A stretch of 64,000 nt of DNA, taken from contig DAIRBY010000007.1 of assembly GCA_036796975.1 (NCBI GenBank), positions 16,410-80,409 on the forward strand, given 5' to 3'. This document shows, piece by piece, positions 1-8,847 of the stretch (its first letter is position 1; every line of letters begins with the position of its first letter). Under the pieces are notes generated by a model. That model had not been told where the DNA came from and ran no database searches. It worked only from the letters and a program-made list of their open reading frames with translations. The translations under genes were made by a program, and so were the position numbers. This DNA comes from UBA8190 sp003453695. Its GTDB lineage: Bacteria; Actinomycetota; Acidimicrobiia; Acidimicrobiales; UBA8190.

Positions 1-153
1 GCGGTCGACCAGGTCGGTGTCGATGCCCGCCGCGGCGGCGATGTCGAGCCCGCGACACGGCCGGTCGGCGACCACCACCCCCACCGGCACCCCGTCGGCC
101 AGGATCGCTTCGAGGATGGAGCCCGTGCCGGACACGAGGACGGCCACGCGCAC
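1..153 (-). CDS. purN: Phosphoribosylglycinamide formyltransferase PurN, N-terminal part (cut by window edge)
   Basis: The reverse strand reads VRVAVLVSGTGSILEAIL and then a GVPVGVVVADRP segment. This is the N-terminal Rossmann strand and phosphate loop (VSGTGSN/I) of GAR formyltransferase, which adds the first formyl group in de novo purine synthesis. Only about 51 residues are in the window; the folate-binding half lies beyond position 1. The start is taken as GTG at 153; a TTG at 162 in the same frame is also possible. It lies 78 bp downstream of sucD on the same strand and is probably co-transcribed with it. The family call rests on a short N-terminal motif only. Confidence 0.75.
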   Translation of the reverse strand, partial: MRVAVLVSGTGSILEAILADGVPVGVVVADRPCRGLDIAAAAGIDTDLVDR

Positions 154-231
154 GTCGTGCAACCTACCAGCGGGCCCTCATGGCCCCTTCGCCGGCCTCG
201 CTCGGTGCCGGGGTGTGACCGGCGCGGGCGC

Positions 232-1122
232 TCAGGCCAGGTTCTTCACGATGTCGACCATCCGCTCGCCGGCTTCGGTGGGGTTGAGCGCGACCGTCAC
301 CCCGGCGGCCGACAGCGCCTCCATCTTGGCCTTGGCCGTCCCCTGGGATCCGGAGATGATGGCCCCGGCGTGCCCCATCTTCCGTCCCGGCGGAGCGGTG
401 ACCCCGGCGATGTAGGCGACGACGGGCTTGGACATCTCGGCCTCGATGAACTCGGCGGCCTGTTCCTCGGCGGCGCCGCCGATCTCGCCGATCATGAGCA
501 CGGCCTTCGTCTCGGGGTCGGCCTCGAAGGCGGCCAGCACGTCGGTGAACCCGGTGCCGGGGACGGGGTCGCCCCCGATGCCGACCCCGGTGGTCTGGCC
601 GATCCCCTTCTGGGTCAGCTCGTACAGCGCCTGGTAGAAGACCGTGCCCGAGCGGCTGACGAGACCCACCGGCCCACCCGGCAGGGCGATGTCGCCGGCG
701 GTGATGCCGATGTTGCACCTGCCGGGCGAGATGACCCCGGGGCAGTTCGGCCCGAGCAGCCGGGTGCCTGGGTGGTGGCGCACCAAGGTGTTGTAGGCGC
801 GGGCCTCGTCGTGGGCGGGAATGCCCTCGGTGATGCACACCACGAAGGGCACGCCTGCTTCGGCCGCCTCCAGGATGGCCTCGGCGGCGAAGGGCGGCGG
901 CACCGAGATGAACGAGGCGTTGGCCCCGGTGGCCTTCACCGCCTCCGCCACCGTCGAGAACACGGGGATGCCCTCGATGGTCTCGCCGCCCCGCTTGGGG
1001 TTGGTGCCGGCCACCACGTCGGTGCCGTAGGCGCGGTTGCGCAGCCCGTGGTACAGGCCCTGACTCGACGGGCTGATCCCTTGGATCACGACCTTCGTGT
1101 TCTCGTCGACGAAGATGCTCAT
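232..1122 (-). CDS. sucD: Succinyl-CoA synthetase alpha subunit (ADP/GDP-forming)
   Basis: This 296-residue protein has the length usual for SucD. The N-terminal CoA-binding Rossmann domain begins MSIFVDENTKVVIQGIS. The middle carries LLGPNCPGVISPG, and the phospho-accepting histidine lies in KMGHAGAI near residue 247. With SucC it forms the TCA-cycle enzyme that interconverts succinyl-CoA and succinate with substrate-level phosphorylation. The ATG start (1122-1120) shares one base with the sucC stop (TGATG), and GGAGGAG lies just upstream, so translation is coupled. No odd residues seen. Confidence 0.96.
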   Translation of the reverse strand: MSIFVDENTKVVIQGISPSSQGLYHGLRNRAYGTDVVAGTNPKRGGETIEGIPVFSTVAEAVKATGANASFISVPPPFAAEAILEAAEAGVPFVVCITEGIPAHDEARAYNTLVRHHPGTRLLGPNCPGVISPGRCNIGITAGDIALPGGPVGLVSRSGTVFYQALYELTQKGIGQTTGVGIGGDPVPGTGFTDVLAAFEADPETKAVLMIGEIGGAAEEQAAEFIEAEMSKPVVAYIAGVTAPPGRKMGHAGAIISGSQGTAKAKMEALSAAGVTVALNPTEAGERMVDIVKNLA

Positions 1123-2270
1123 CAGCTCGCTCCTCCGGCCAGCTCCGTGGCCCGGCGGGCCGCTTCGATCATGGTGGGGACCGACTCCAGCTCGCCGGCC
1201 GCCTGCTCGGCGAGGATCCGCCTGCCCTCCTCGGCGTTGGTCCCGTCGAGGCGGATGACGATGGGCGAGGCGATCTGCACCCGGCGCATGGCTTCGACGA
1301 TGCCGTTCGCCACCTCCTCGCCGCGGGTGATGCCGCCGAAGATGTTGATGAAGATCGACCGCACGTTGTCGTCGCTGTTGATGACCTCCAGGGCGTTGGC
1401 CATCTGGGCGGCATTGGCGCCACCACCGATGTCGAGGAAGTTCGCCGGCTTGCCCCCGACCTGCTCGACCACGTCGCAGGTGCTCATGGCCAGCCCGGCG
1501 CCGTTGGCGATGATGCCCACGAAGCCGTCCAACCCCACGTACTGCAGCCCCTTCTCCTTGGCGAGGCTTTCCCGGGGGTCGGTGGTCTCGGTGCCGGCGT
1601 ACTCCTCCCATTCGGGATGACGGAAGGCGGCGTTGTCGTCGAGGGTGACCTTGGCGTCGAGGGCGTGCACCCGGCCGTCGGTGGTGAGGATGAGGGGGTT
1701 GATCTCGGCCAGGTCGCAGTCTCCCTCGAGGTAGCAGCGGTAGAGCCCGAGCAACACCTCGGCGGCGCCGGCCCGCGCCTCGGGATCGAGCCCGGCTTCG
1801 GCGACGAGGGAGGCGGCCTGGTCCGCGCTGAGTCCGTCCACGGGGTCGATGTGGATGCGGGCGATGGCGCCGGGATCGGTGGCGGCCACCTCTTCGATGT
1901 CGACGCCGCCCTTGGCCGACACCATGCACAGGTACTTCTTGGCGGTGCGGTCCAAGGTGAAGCTGGCGTAGTACTCCTTGGCGATGTCAGAGGAGTGCTC
2001 GATCCACACTCGGTGCACCACGTGACCCTTGATGTCCATCCCGAGGATGTTCCCGGCGTGACGACGCACCGCCTCGGCGTCATCGGCGAGCTGGATGCCG
2101 CCGGCCTTGCCACGACCGCCCACCTTCACCTGCGCCTTCACCACGACGGGGTAGCCGACTTCCTCCGCCCTCGCCACCGCCTCGTCCACCGTGTCGGCCA
2201 CACCACCTGGCGAGACCGGGATTCCGAAGCGGGCGAAGTACTGCTTCCCCTGGTACTCATAGAGATCCAC
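1122..2270 (-). CDS. sucC: Succinyl-CoA synthetase beta subunit
   Basis: This 382-residue ATP-grasp protein begins with the family signature VDLYEYQGKQYFARFG. It continues with KAQVKVGGRGKAGG in the nucleotide-binding half and ends with the ligase-CoA domain (NIFGGITRGEEVA). It pairs with SucD to make succinate and ATP or GTP in the TCA cycle. The GTG start at 2270 is chosen because the conserved N-terminus begins exactly there; the open frame further upstream is only repeat sequence. It leads a sucC-sucD(-purN) transcript. The neighbouring free B12-binding mutase subunit suggests a link to methylmalonyl-CoA to succinyl-CoA flux, but that is inference. Confidence 0.96.
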   Translation of the reverse strand: MDLYEYQGKQYFARFGIPVSPGGVADTVDEAVARAEEVGYPVVVKAQVKVGGRGKAGGIQLADDAEAVRRHAGNILGMDIKGHVVHRVWIEHSSDIAKEYYASFTLDRTAKKYLCMVSAKGGVDIEEVAATDPGAIARIHIDPVDGLSADQAASLVAEAGLDPEARAGAAEVLLGLYRCYLEGDCDLAEINPLILTTDGRVHALDAKVTLDDNAAFRHPEWEEYAGTETTDPRESLAKEKGLQYVGLDGFVGIIANGAGLAMSTCDVVEQVGGKPANFLDIGGGANAAQMANALEVINSDDNVRSIFINIFGGITRGEEVANGIVEAMRRVQIASPIVIRLDGTNAEEGRRILAEQAAGELESVPTMIEAARRATELAGGAS

Positions 2271-2330
2271 TGCGGTATTCCTCTTTTCTTTTCTTCTGTT
2301 TCTCTTCTTCCGTTTCCGTGATCGAAGGAC
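2271..2330 (-). promoter_or_regulatory. Purine-rich 5' leader of sucC
   Basis: Read towards sucC, about 45 nt just before the GTG start are almost all A and G (AAACAGAAGAAAAGAAAAG and similar), in a genome that is otherwise very GC-rich. The tract contains several weak Shine-Dalgarno-like GAGG/AAGA stretches. An unstructured A-rich leader of this sort usually favours ribosome loading. I see no convincing -10/-35 pair next to it. Confidence 0.4.
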
Positions 2331-2384
2331 TGTGCTCGAGCGACTCCGAGCCGGCCGTCTGGAAAGGAGCCAGCCCCCGAGTTC

Positions 2385-2532
2385 CGCCCCGCCCATCGGA
2401 GCGCCCCGCCCATCGGAGCGCCCGGCCCAGGCAGCGCCCGGCCCAGACAGCGCCCGGCCCAGACAGCGCCCGGCCCAGACAGCGCCCGGCCCCGCTACGC
2501 ACGGCCCCGCTACGCACGGCCCCGCTACGCAC
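2385..2532. repeat. Composite tandem array: 2 x 17 bp, 4 x 16 bp, 3 x 15 bp
   Basis: Three adjoining head-to-tail arrays fill the gap between the B12-subunit gene and sucC. They are CGCCCCGCCCATCGGAG twice (2385-2418), CGCCCGGCCCAGRCAG four times (2419-2482, the first with G for A) and, after five bases, GGCCCCGCTACGCAC three times (2488-2532). Neighbouring unit types share the CGCCCGGCCC core, as if one drifted into the next by slippage. The array makes long but meaningless open frames on both strands. It starts 36 bp downstream of the stop codon of the 2569-2988 gene. Confidence 0.9.
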
Positions 2533-2568
2533 GGGTCCACCACGGCGGGACGGGCACGGTGACGGTGG

Positions 2569-2988
2569 TCAGCTCTGGCGGGCTGCCTCCTCCCGCTTGT
2601 CGAGCGCGGCGGCCAGCTGCTCGACGATGGCGGGCAACGGCGCCCCGGGGGTGAAGACCAGGTCGACGCCTCCCTGTTGCAGCACGGGGATGTCGGGCTC
2701 GGGGATGATCCCACCGACCACGACGAGCACGTCGTCGAGGCCCTCAGCCCGAAGCCCCTCGATGACCTTGGGCACCAGGGTGAGGTGGGCCCCCGACAAG
2801 AGCGACAGTCCGACGGCGTCGGCGTCCTCCTGCACCACGGCCTGGACCACCTGCTCGGGGGTCTGGTGCAGGCCGGTGTAGATGACCTCGAAGCCGGCGT
2901 CCCGCAGGGCCCGGGCGATCACCTTGGCGCCCCGGTCGTGGCCGTCGAGACCCGGCTTGGCCACCACCACCCGATACGGACGAATCAT
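2569..2988 (-). CDS. Free-standing cobalamin-binding subunit of a methylmalonyl-CoA-type mutase
   Basis: This 139-residue protein is a single B12-binding Rossmann domain. It has the base-off/His-on signature D15-x-H17-x-x-G20 (KPGLDGHDRGAK), the GLSLLSGAH serine motif and the VVVGGIIP glycine motif. It corresponds to the C-terminal domain of methylmalonyl-CoA mutase or to the small subunit of split mutases (archaeal-type MCM, isobutyryl- or 2-hydroxyisobutyryl-CoA mutase). A large catalytic subunit must be encoded elsewhere because none is nearby. sucCD directly downstream, handling succinyl-CoA, fits a methylmalonyl-CoA role. The substrate cannot be told from this subunit alone. Confidence 0.88.
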   Translation of the reverse strand: MIRPYRVVVAKPGLDGHDRGAKVIARALRDAGFEVIYTGLHQTPEQVVQAVVQEDADAVGLSLLSGAHLTLVPKVIEGLRAEGLDDVLVVVGGIIPEPDIPVLQQGGVDLVFTPGAPLPAIVEQLAAALDKREEAARQS

Positions 2989-3108
2989 CGCGGCCCGAGT
3001 GTAGGCAGGCCACGCTGGGTGGGCGCCAGACGACGACAGCCGATCGGGGCCGTGGTCCGGGCCAAGGCTCGGGCCGGCTGAGCCCGGCTGTTACACCTGT
3101 GTGGTTCA

Positions 3109-4266
3109 GTGTCCCTGATGTTGGTGTTGCAGGAGCTGACCGAGGTGATCGGCCGCCTCGTCGATTCAGACACGTCGACGCTGGCAGACGCAGAGTCGAT
3201 CGTCACCCTGCACAGGCAGCTGGCGCGGCTCGACGCTGTGGTCACGACGGCCACTGCCGCCTTCGATTCCTCCGGTGACTGGGCCGCCGACGGGGCACAG
3301 AGCTGTGCCGCATGGCTGGCCACCCGGACACGACTGCCCAAGAGGGCGGTGCGGCGCCGAATCCGGATCGGCAGGCAGCTCCGACACCTTCCCGTGGTCG
3401 AGCGCTCCTGGCTCGCCGGCGATCTCGCCGAGCCGCAGGTCGCCGCCGTAGCCGAGCTCCGCAACGACGCCACCGAGGAGGCCCTCCAGCGGGACGAGGA
3501 GTTCATCGTGGAGCAGGGCAAGACGCTCCGCTTCCAAGACTTCTCACGAGTCCTGGCGTACTGGACCCAGCGGGCCGATCCCGGCGGAGCGGAGGATCGT
3601 GCCGAGGCCCAGCGCCAGGACCGAGATGCGTACCTGGACGAGAGCTTCGGCGGCATGTGGTTCGGCAAGCAGATGTTCGACCCGATCTCCGGTGCCATCG
3701 TGGCCGGAGAGGTCGAACGCCTCTACGACGAGCTCTTCAAGGCCGACTGGGAGGAGGCGCGTGAGCGGCTGGGGCGCGACCCGAGTGTGAACGACCTTCG
3801 TCGCACCCCCGGCCAGCGTCGCGCCGACACCTTTGTCGAGATGGCCATCCGTTCGGCGTCGATGCTCCCCACGTCCCGGCGTCCCAGGCCTCTCTTCACT
3901 GTGATGGTGGGTTACGAGACGCTCCACGGGCCGATCTGCGAGCTGGCGCAGGGAACCGTGCTCTCTCCCGGGTCGCTCGTCCCTTGGCTCACTGCGGCGG
4001 TCATCGAACGCGCCGTGTTCTCCCCGCCCAACCGGGTCGACGTGAGCGAGCGGACCCGGCTCTTCACCGGAGGAACCAGGCGGTCGGTCCAAGTTCGAGA
4101 CCGGCGGTGCAGCCACCCGTACTGCGACCGTCGGGCCGAGATCTGTGAGGTCGACCACATCCTCCCCTACTTCGCCGGCGGTGCGACGACCCAGGAGAAC
4201 GGGCGACTGCTGTGCGGCTTCCACAACCGCCTGCGAAACCAACGCCCACCACCGGAAGCGGCCTGA
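3109..4266 (+). CDS. DUF222 domain protein with C-terminal HNH nuclease motif (13E12-repeat type)
   Basis: This 385-residue protein has a helical DUF222 region over roughly residues 10-300. A C-terminal HNH module follows, with CSHPYCDRR, the CEVDHILPY box (the D-H metal-binding pair), an asparagine in QENGRLLC and a closing FHNRL. The layout is that of the 13E12-repeat proteins common in actinobacteria, whose role is unknown and which are often present in several diverged copies. The GTG at 3109 is used; an ATG at 3118 is equally possible. It is the only plus-strand gene in the left 23 kb, diverges from the B12-subunit gene and converges on the methyltransferase gene. Confidence 0.88.
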   Translation: MSLMLVLQELTEVIGRLVDSDTSTLADAESIVTLHRQLARLDAVVTTATAAFDSSGDWAADGAQSCAAWLATRTRLPKRAVRRRIRIGRQLRHLPVVERSWLAGDLAEPQVAAVAELRNDATEEALQRDEEFIVEQGKTLRFQDFSRVLAYWTQRADPGGAEDRAEAQRQDRDAYLDESFGGMWFGKQMFDPISGAIVAGEVERLYDELFKADWEEARERLGRDPSVNDLRRTPGQRRADTFVEMAIRSASMLPTSRRPRPLFTVMVGYETLHGPICELAQGTVLSPGSLVPWLTAAVIERAVFSPPNRVDVSERTRLFTGGTRRSVQVRDRRCSHPYCDRRAEICEVDHILPYFAGGATTQENGRLLCGFHNRLRNQRPPPEAA

Positions 4267-4271
4267 AACAA

Positions 4272-4290
4272 CCCCCCTGACAAAGGGGGC
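4272..4290. terminator. Hairpin between convergent genes
   Basis: The sequence holds a C-run and a matching G-run (CCCCC, seven-base loop TGACAAA, GGGGG) in the 24 bp between two convergent stop codons, the HNH gene at 4266 and the methyltransferase at 4291. Position and symmetry suggest a bidirectional terminator. There is no T tract on either side. Confidence 0.5.
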
Positions 4291-5070
4291 TCAGGCTCGA
4301 CGAGCCGAGATGTTGAGGCGCACGTAGTCGATGACCGGCTCAGGCATCGCCTCGGCCACCGCATGGAGGAACCGCCGGCGCTCTTGCGCGGCCATGTCGG
4401 CCGCGTGCACGCGGAGGCACACCGTCTCGAGGTACGTCTCCAGCTGTTCGCCGCGCTCGAGCGGGGTGGGCTCGGGATGGGTCCACACCTCGATGTCGGC
4501 GAATCCCGCCTCGGACAACCGTCGACGGGTGTCCTCCGGGGTGGCGTACAACCACGTACCCGCTCGCTCGGCCCCGACGCGCCGCACCGCGTCGAGCAGC
4601 CGGTCGATGTTCCCCGCCGCCCCGCACTGCGCCTCCAGGGCTGCGCCGTGTCGCATGACCGACGCCAGGTTCCGAAACAGCCGGTCGTGGTCGAGCACCC
4701 AGTGGAAGGTCGCCGTGGACAGCACGGCATCCACCGGGCAGCGTCCGTCCAAGGACCGAGGACCGAGCTCGAGGAGGTCGGCCTGGACCAAGCTCACCCG
4801 GTCGCCGAAACGAGCCAGCCGCCTGCCCGCCTCGTCGAGCATGGAGGCCGAGGCGTCGACACCGATGACGTGCCCATCGGGCAACCGCTCGAGCAGCTGC
4901 TCGGTCACCCTGCCGCTGCCGCACCCGGCGTCGAGCACCGTCTCATTCCCGGTGAGCCGGAGGCGCTCTAGCACACCGGTGCCCCAGCGCGTCATCGGGT
5001 CGGCGATCCTGTCGTAGGTGGCACCGTCCCACTCCGAATGGGGCGCCGGCCGTCGCTCGGGTCCGGTCAC
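4291..5070 (-). CDS. Class I SAM-dependent methyltransferase
   Basis: This 259-residue protein begins VTGPERRPAPHSEWDGATYD. It shows motif I VLDAGCGSGRVTEQ near residues 45-58, the acidic ribose-binding VIGVDASASML and a VQADLLEL motif. The pattern YDRIADPMTRWG...TFHWVLDHDRLFRN is that of the trans-aconitate-methyltransferase-like family, so a small-molecule substrate is likely but not identifiable. The GTG at 5070 lies five bases after the helicase stop codon (5076), so the two are almost certainly co-transcribed. A much longer open frame exists upstream, but it overlaps the helicase gene and shows no conserved sequence. Confidence 0.85.
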   Translation of the reverse strand: MTGPERRPAPHSEWDGATYDRIADPMTRWGTGVLERLRLTGNETVLDAGCGSGRVTEQLLERLPDGHVIGVDASASMLDEAGRRLARFGDRVSLVQADLLELGPRSLDGRCPVDAVLSTATFHWVLDHDRLFRNLASVMRHGAALEAQCGAAGNIDRLLDAVRRVGAERAGTWLYATPEDTRRRLSEAGFADIEVWTHPEPTPLERGEQLETYLETVCLRVHAADMAAQERRRFLHAVAEAMPEPVIDYVRLNISARRA

Positions 5071-5075
5071 CGACG

Positions 5076-7487
5076 TCAGCGACCCGTCCGGAACTTCTCT
5101 TCGGCCATTTTGGGCAGCCGGCCCGGGGTGCGCTTCGCCCTGCCGCCTCGAGGTGACGCCGGAACCGGGGACGGGCGCGGGGGTGGCAGCGCCTCGGTGA
5201 CCGAGGTGTCCTCCCTCCACGGGTCGGGATCGTGCCAGTCGTCGATGTCGGCCCCGGCTTCGTGGCCCGCCTCGTCGGGGGAGGCCGCGCCCGGGTCGGA
5301 ACCGAGATCGTCTCGTCGCGGGACCCGGCGGCGGCGTCCCCACGAGGGGATCTCCCTGAGCGGGTCGGGACGGTTGCTCCACGACGAACCCATGTCCTCG
5401 ACGAGCTCCTCGGGAAGCTCGGACAGGAACCGGCTGGGGATGGCGTGGCTCGAGGCACCCCAGGTGGTGCGGCTCCAGGCGTGGGTGACATACAGATGCT
5501 GCTCGGCACGGGTGATGCCGACGTAGGCCAGTCGCCGCTCCTCTTCGAGCTGCATGGGGTCGTCGAGGGCGCGCAGGTGGGGGAACACGCCGTCCTCCAT
5601 CCCCACCAGGAACACGGCGGGGAACTCGAGGCCCTTGGCGGTGTGCAGGGTCATGAGCGACACCCGTCCGCCGTCGCTCGGGATGTCGTCGGCGTCCGAC
5701 ACGAGCGCGACCGACTCGAGGAACTCGTCGAGGTCGCCGAAACGTGACGCCCCCCCGGCCAGCTCGGCGATGTTCTCGATGCGGCCCCGGGCCTCGACCG
5801 TCCCTTCGGCCTCGAGCTCGTCCAGATAGCCGGTGCGCTCGGCCACCTCGGCCACGAGATCTCCGGGCCCGGCTCCGGCTTCGACCATGCGCCGCAAGTC
5901 CTCGAGAAGCCCGCGCAGCACGGCGATGCCCTTGGCCGCCTTGCCCGACACTCCCGCCTCGTCGGCGAAGGAGAGGGCGGCGGCGAAGGAGAGTTCGTTG
6001 GCCTGGGCCCAGGAGGCCAGCCGGTCCACCGAGGCCGCCCCCACCCCCCGCTTGGGCACGTTCACGATGCGCCGAGCGGCCACCTCGTCGGACGGATTGG
6101 CCAGCACCTGGAGGTAGGCGAGGACGTCCTTCACCTCCCGGCGTTCGTAGAAGCGGGTGCCGCCCACCACCTTGTAGGGGATCTCGGCCCGCATGAAGGC
6201 GTCTTCGAAGGCCCGGCTCTGGGCGTTGGTGCGGAAGAACACGGCCATGTCGCCGTGGTTGAGCGGTTCGGTGTCGTGCAGCCGCTTGATCTCACCCGCC
6301 ACCCAGCCCGCCTCTTCGTACTCGTCCTCAGCGCGGAAGCGTCGGATGCGCTCGCCCCGATTGCCTTCGGTCCAAAGATCCTTCGGGGTCCGGGCCAGGT
6401 TGTTGGCAATCACCGCATTGGCGGCGTCCAAGATGGTCTTTGTCGAGCGGTAGTTCTGCTCGAGCGGGATCACGGCGGCGTTCGGGAATGCATCTTCGAA
6501 CTCCAAGATGTTGCGAATGTCAGCTCGGCGGAAGCCGTAGATGGATTGGTCGCTGTCACCCACGACGCTCACGTTTCCGTGCTCTGCCCCGAGCATGAGC
6601 ACGATCTCGTTCTGGGCCCGGTTGGTGTCCTGGAACTCGTCCACCAGCACGTACAAGAAACGCTTGCGATACACCTCGAGCACGTCGGGGTGCTCCCGGA
6701 ACAACCGCACCACGAGGACGAGCAGGTCGTCGAAGTCCGTGGCCGACGCCGCCTGCAGCCTCTTCTGGTACTCGATGTAGAGATCCCCGATGCGGCGTTC
6801 GAAGACACTGCCCGCCGCGTCCCGGTAGGCGGCCGCCCCCACCAGTTCGGCCTTGGCCCCCGAGATGGCGGCCTGGATGCCCCGGGGCGGGATCTTCTTG
6901 GTGTCGATGTTCATCTCACGGGCGATGTGCTCGATGAGCCGGCGCGAGTCGGCGTCGTCGTAGATGGTGAACGACTTTCGGTACCCGAGACGCTCGGCGT
7001 GGGCCCGCAGGATGCGCACGCAGGCGGCGTGGAAGGTGGACACCCACATCTTCTCCGCCACGGGCCCGATGAGCCCGACCAGCCGGTCGCGCATCTCGTC
7101 GGCGGCTTTGTTGGTGAAGGTGATGGCGAGGATCTGCCACGGGGTGGCGTCTCCGGTGGCGATGAGGTGGGCCACCCGGTGCGTGAGCACGCGCGTCTTG
7201 CCCGACCCCGCCCCGGCCACGACCAACAACGGTGAGCCGCGGTGCTCGACGGCCCGGCGCTGAGGGCCGTTCAGGTTCTCGAGGAGCGAGTCAGGCGGGG
7301 GGAGGTCGTCGAGCCACTGCGGACGGCGCCGGGCCGGGCCGTGACGCTCACCGGCGCCCTCACCGGCGTCGGTGGCTTCGTGTCCGGACGCGTCCTGTGG
7401 GACGGGAGGCTCGTCGGCCGGCTCGTCGGCCACCTCGTCGCCTTCGAAGGCGCCGAGCGAGCCGAAGTGGTGCAGCGGCGTGGTCAC
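5076..7487 (-). CDS. pcrA: ATP-dependent 3'-5' DNA helicase, UvrD/PcrA family
   Basis: This SF1A helicase of 803 residues has motif I AGAGSGKT (residues 91-98), motif Ia AITFTNKAADEM, motif II VDEFQDTN, motif III GDSDQSIYGFRRAD, motif IV QNYRST, motif V VSLMTLHTAKGLEF and motif VI EERRLAYVGITRA. It unwinds DNA in nucleotide-excision and mismatch-type repair and in replication restart. About 75 residues before the helicase core are acidic and poorly conserved. The C-terminal tail is also Asp/Glu-rich and ends in a short basic stretch. The GTG at 7487 is preferred because GGAG sits nine bases before it; a TTG at 7574 would overlap guaB3. It is the paralogue class next to guaB3 in many actinobacteria. 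Confidence 0.94.
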   Translation of the reverse strand: MTTPLHHFGSLGAFEGDEVADEPADEPPVPQDASGHEATDAGEGAGERHGPARRRPQWLDDLPPPDSLLENLNGPQRRAVEHRGSPLLVVAGAGSGKTRVLTHRVAHLIATGDATPWQILAITFTNKAADEMRDRLVGLIGPVAEKMWVSTFHAACVRILRAHAERLGYRKSFTIYDDADSRRLIEHIAREMNIDTKKIPPRGIQAAISGAKAELVGAAAYRDAAGSVFERRIGDLYIEYQKRLQAASATDFDDLLVLVVRLFREHPDVLEVYRKRFLYVLVDEFQDTNRAQNEIVLMLGAEHGNVSVVGDSDQSIYGFRRADIRNILEFEDAFPNAAVIPLEQNYRSTKTILDAANAVIANNLARTPKDLWTEGNRGERIRRFRAEDEYEEAGWVAGEIKRLHDTEPLNHGDMAVFFRTNAQSRAFEDAFMRAEIPYKVVGGTRFYERREVKDVLAYLQVLANPSDEVAARRIVNVPKRGVGAASVDRLASWAQANELSFAAALSFADEAGVSGKAAKGIAVLRGLLEDLRRMVEAGAGPGDLVAEVAERTGYLDELEAEGTVEARGRIENIAELAGGASRFGDLDEFLESVALVSDADDIPSDGGRVSLMTLHTAKGLEFPAVFLVGMEDGVFPHLRALDDPMQLEEERRLAYVGITRAEQHLYVTHAWSRTTWGASSHAIPSRFLSELPEELVEDMGSSWSNRPDPLREIPSWGRRRRVPRRDDLGSDPGAASPDEAGHEAGADIDDWHDPDPWREDTSVTEALPPPRPSPVPASPRGGRAKRTPGRLPKMAEEKFRTGR

Positions 7488-7557
7488 CGCGGGTGCTCCG
7501 TTGGAAGTGGGAGGGAGGTACGGCGCGTGGCGAAGGTGGGCCCCGGAGGGGTGAGCC

Positions 7558-8721
7558 TCAGTGGCCCATGCCAACGCCCTGGGAGCGCTGGAGTGCCTTG
7601 CCCTCGGTTTGCAGTGCGGGCGCCACCATCACCTCGGCCTTCTGGAACTCCTTCACCGACTGGTGTCCCGTCGTGGCCATGGAGGTGCGCAGAGCGCCGA
7701 AGAGGTTCATGCGGCCGTCGTTCTCGTGGGCCGGGCCGAGAAGGATCTCCTGCAGGGTGCCGCGCACCGACGTGCGCACCCGGGCACCCCGGGGGAGGGT
7801 GGGGTGGAAGGTGGCCATGCCCCAGTGGAAGCCCCGGCACGGCGCCTCCTCGGCGGAGGACAGCGGGGAGCCCAGCATGACGGCGTCGGCCCCGCAGGCG
7901 ATGGCCTTGGCGATGTCGCCGCCCCGGCTCATCCCCCCGTCGGCGATGACCTGCACGTACACACCGGTCTCGTCGAGGTGGCGCATGCGGGCCCCGGCCA
8001 CGTCGGCGATGGCGGTGGCCTGGGGCACGCCCAGCCCGAGCACGCCCCGGGTGGTGCAGGCGTTGCCCGGGCCCACGCCCACGAGCACCCCCACGGCACC
8101 GGTGCGCATGAGGTGCAGGGCGGCCTGGTACGAGGCACAGCCGCCCACGATCACCGGGATCTCGAACTCCCGGATGAAGCGCTTCAGGTTGAGCGGCTCC
8201 GAGGACTTGGACACGTGCTCGGCGGACACCACCGTCCCCTGGATGACGAGCATGTCGAGCTCGCCGGCCAGGATGGCGGGAGCCAGCGCCTCGGTCTTCT
8301 GGGGGGTGACCGACGCGCAGGACACGACGCCAGAGGACTTGATCTCGCGGATCCGCTCGGTGACGAGCTCGGGCTTCACCGGCTCCAGGTACATCTCCTG
8401 CATCCGGGCCGTGGCCTTGTCGTCGTCGAGCTCGGCGATCTCCTCGAAGAGCGGCTCGGGATCGGCGTAGCGGGTCCACAGCCCCTCCAGGTTGAGCACG
8501 GCCATGCCGCCGAGGCGCCCGATCTCCACCGCCGTCCGGGGGCTCACCACCCCGTCCATGGCGGCCGCCATGAGGGGCAGGTCGAAGCGGAAGGCGTCGA
8601 TCTCCCAGGAGATGTCCACGTCCTCGGGGTCGCGGGTGCGCCGGCTCGGCACGATGGCGATGTCGTCGAAGCCGTAGGCGCGGCGCCCCGACTTGTAGAT
8701 GCCGATCTCGATCTCAGCCAC
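7558..8721 (-). CDS. guaB3: GuaB3 family IMP dehydrogenase-related protein
   Basis: This 387-residue TIM-barrel protein of the IMPDH/GMPR superfamily has no CBS domains. It begins VAEIEIGIYKSGRRAYGFDDIAIVPSRRTRD, shown here in part, which is typical of GuaB3. The substrate loop VGVGPGNACTTRGVLG carries the catalytic-type cysteine, and VIADGGMSRGGDIAKA and GADAVMLGSPL bind the phosphate. Actinobacteria usually hold guaB and guaB3 side by side; here no guaB is present in the window. Its exact reaction in purine balance is less certain than the fold. The start is GTG at 8721. Confidence 0.9.
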   Translation of the reverse strand: MAEIEIGIYKSGRRAYGFDDIAIVPSRRTRDPEDVDISWEIDAFRFDLPLMAAAMDGVVSPRTAVEIGRLGGMAVLNLEGLWTRYADPEPLFEEIAELDDDKATARMQEMYLEPVKPELVTERIREIKSSGVVSCASVTPQKTEALAPAILAGELDMLVIQGTVVSAEHVSKSSEPLNLKRFIREFEIPVIVGGCASYQAALHLMRTGAVGVLVGVGPGNACTTRGVLGLGVPQATAIADVAGARMRHLDETGVYVQVIADGGMSRGGDIAKAIACGADAVMLGSPLSSAEEAPCRGFHWGMATFHPTLPRGARVRTSVRGTLQEILLGPAHENDGRMNLFGALRTSMATTGHQSVKEFQKAEVMVAPALQTEGKALQRSQGVGMGH

Positions 8722-8847
8722 CTGGCCGCCTCCTGCCCGTCTGCCCGCCTCACCCCCGGCCCGGCGCCGCGCGGTGAGGCTCTCCTCACCCTACCTGGCC
8801 GCAGTGTCGCTCCCGTGCCGGTCGCGACCGGTGTGACCAGGGCAAAC

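Noticed and set aside
2257..2881. Several overlapping open frames with Gly/Arg/Ala repeats before sucC
   Set aside because: They arise from the tandem array at 2385-2532, which has no stop codons in several frames. Protein repeats of GPGAVWAGR type are products of the DNA repeat, not a gene.
3109..4266. Mobile element call for the DUF222-HNH gene
   Set aside because: The family is multi-copy and HNH-containing, but no inverted or direct repeats, intron structure or transposase surround it, so I leave it as a protein-coding gene only.
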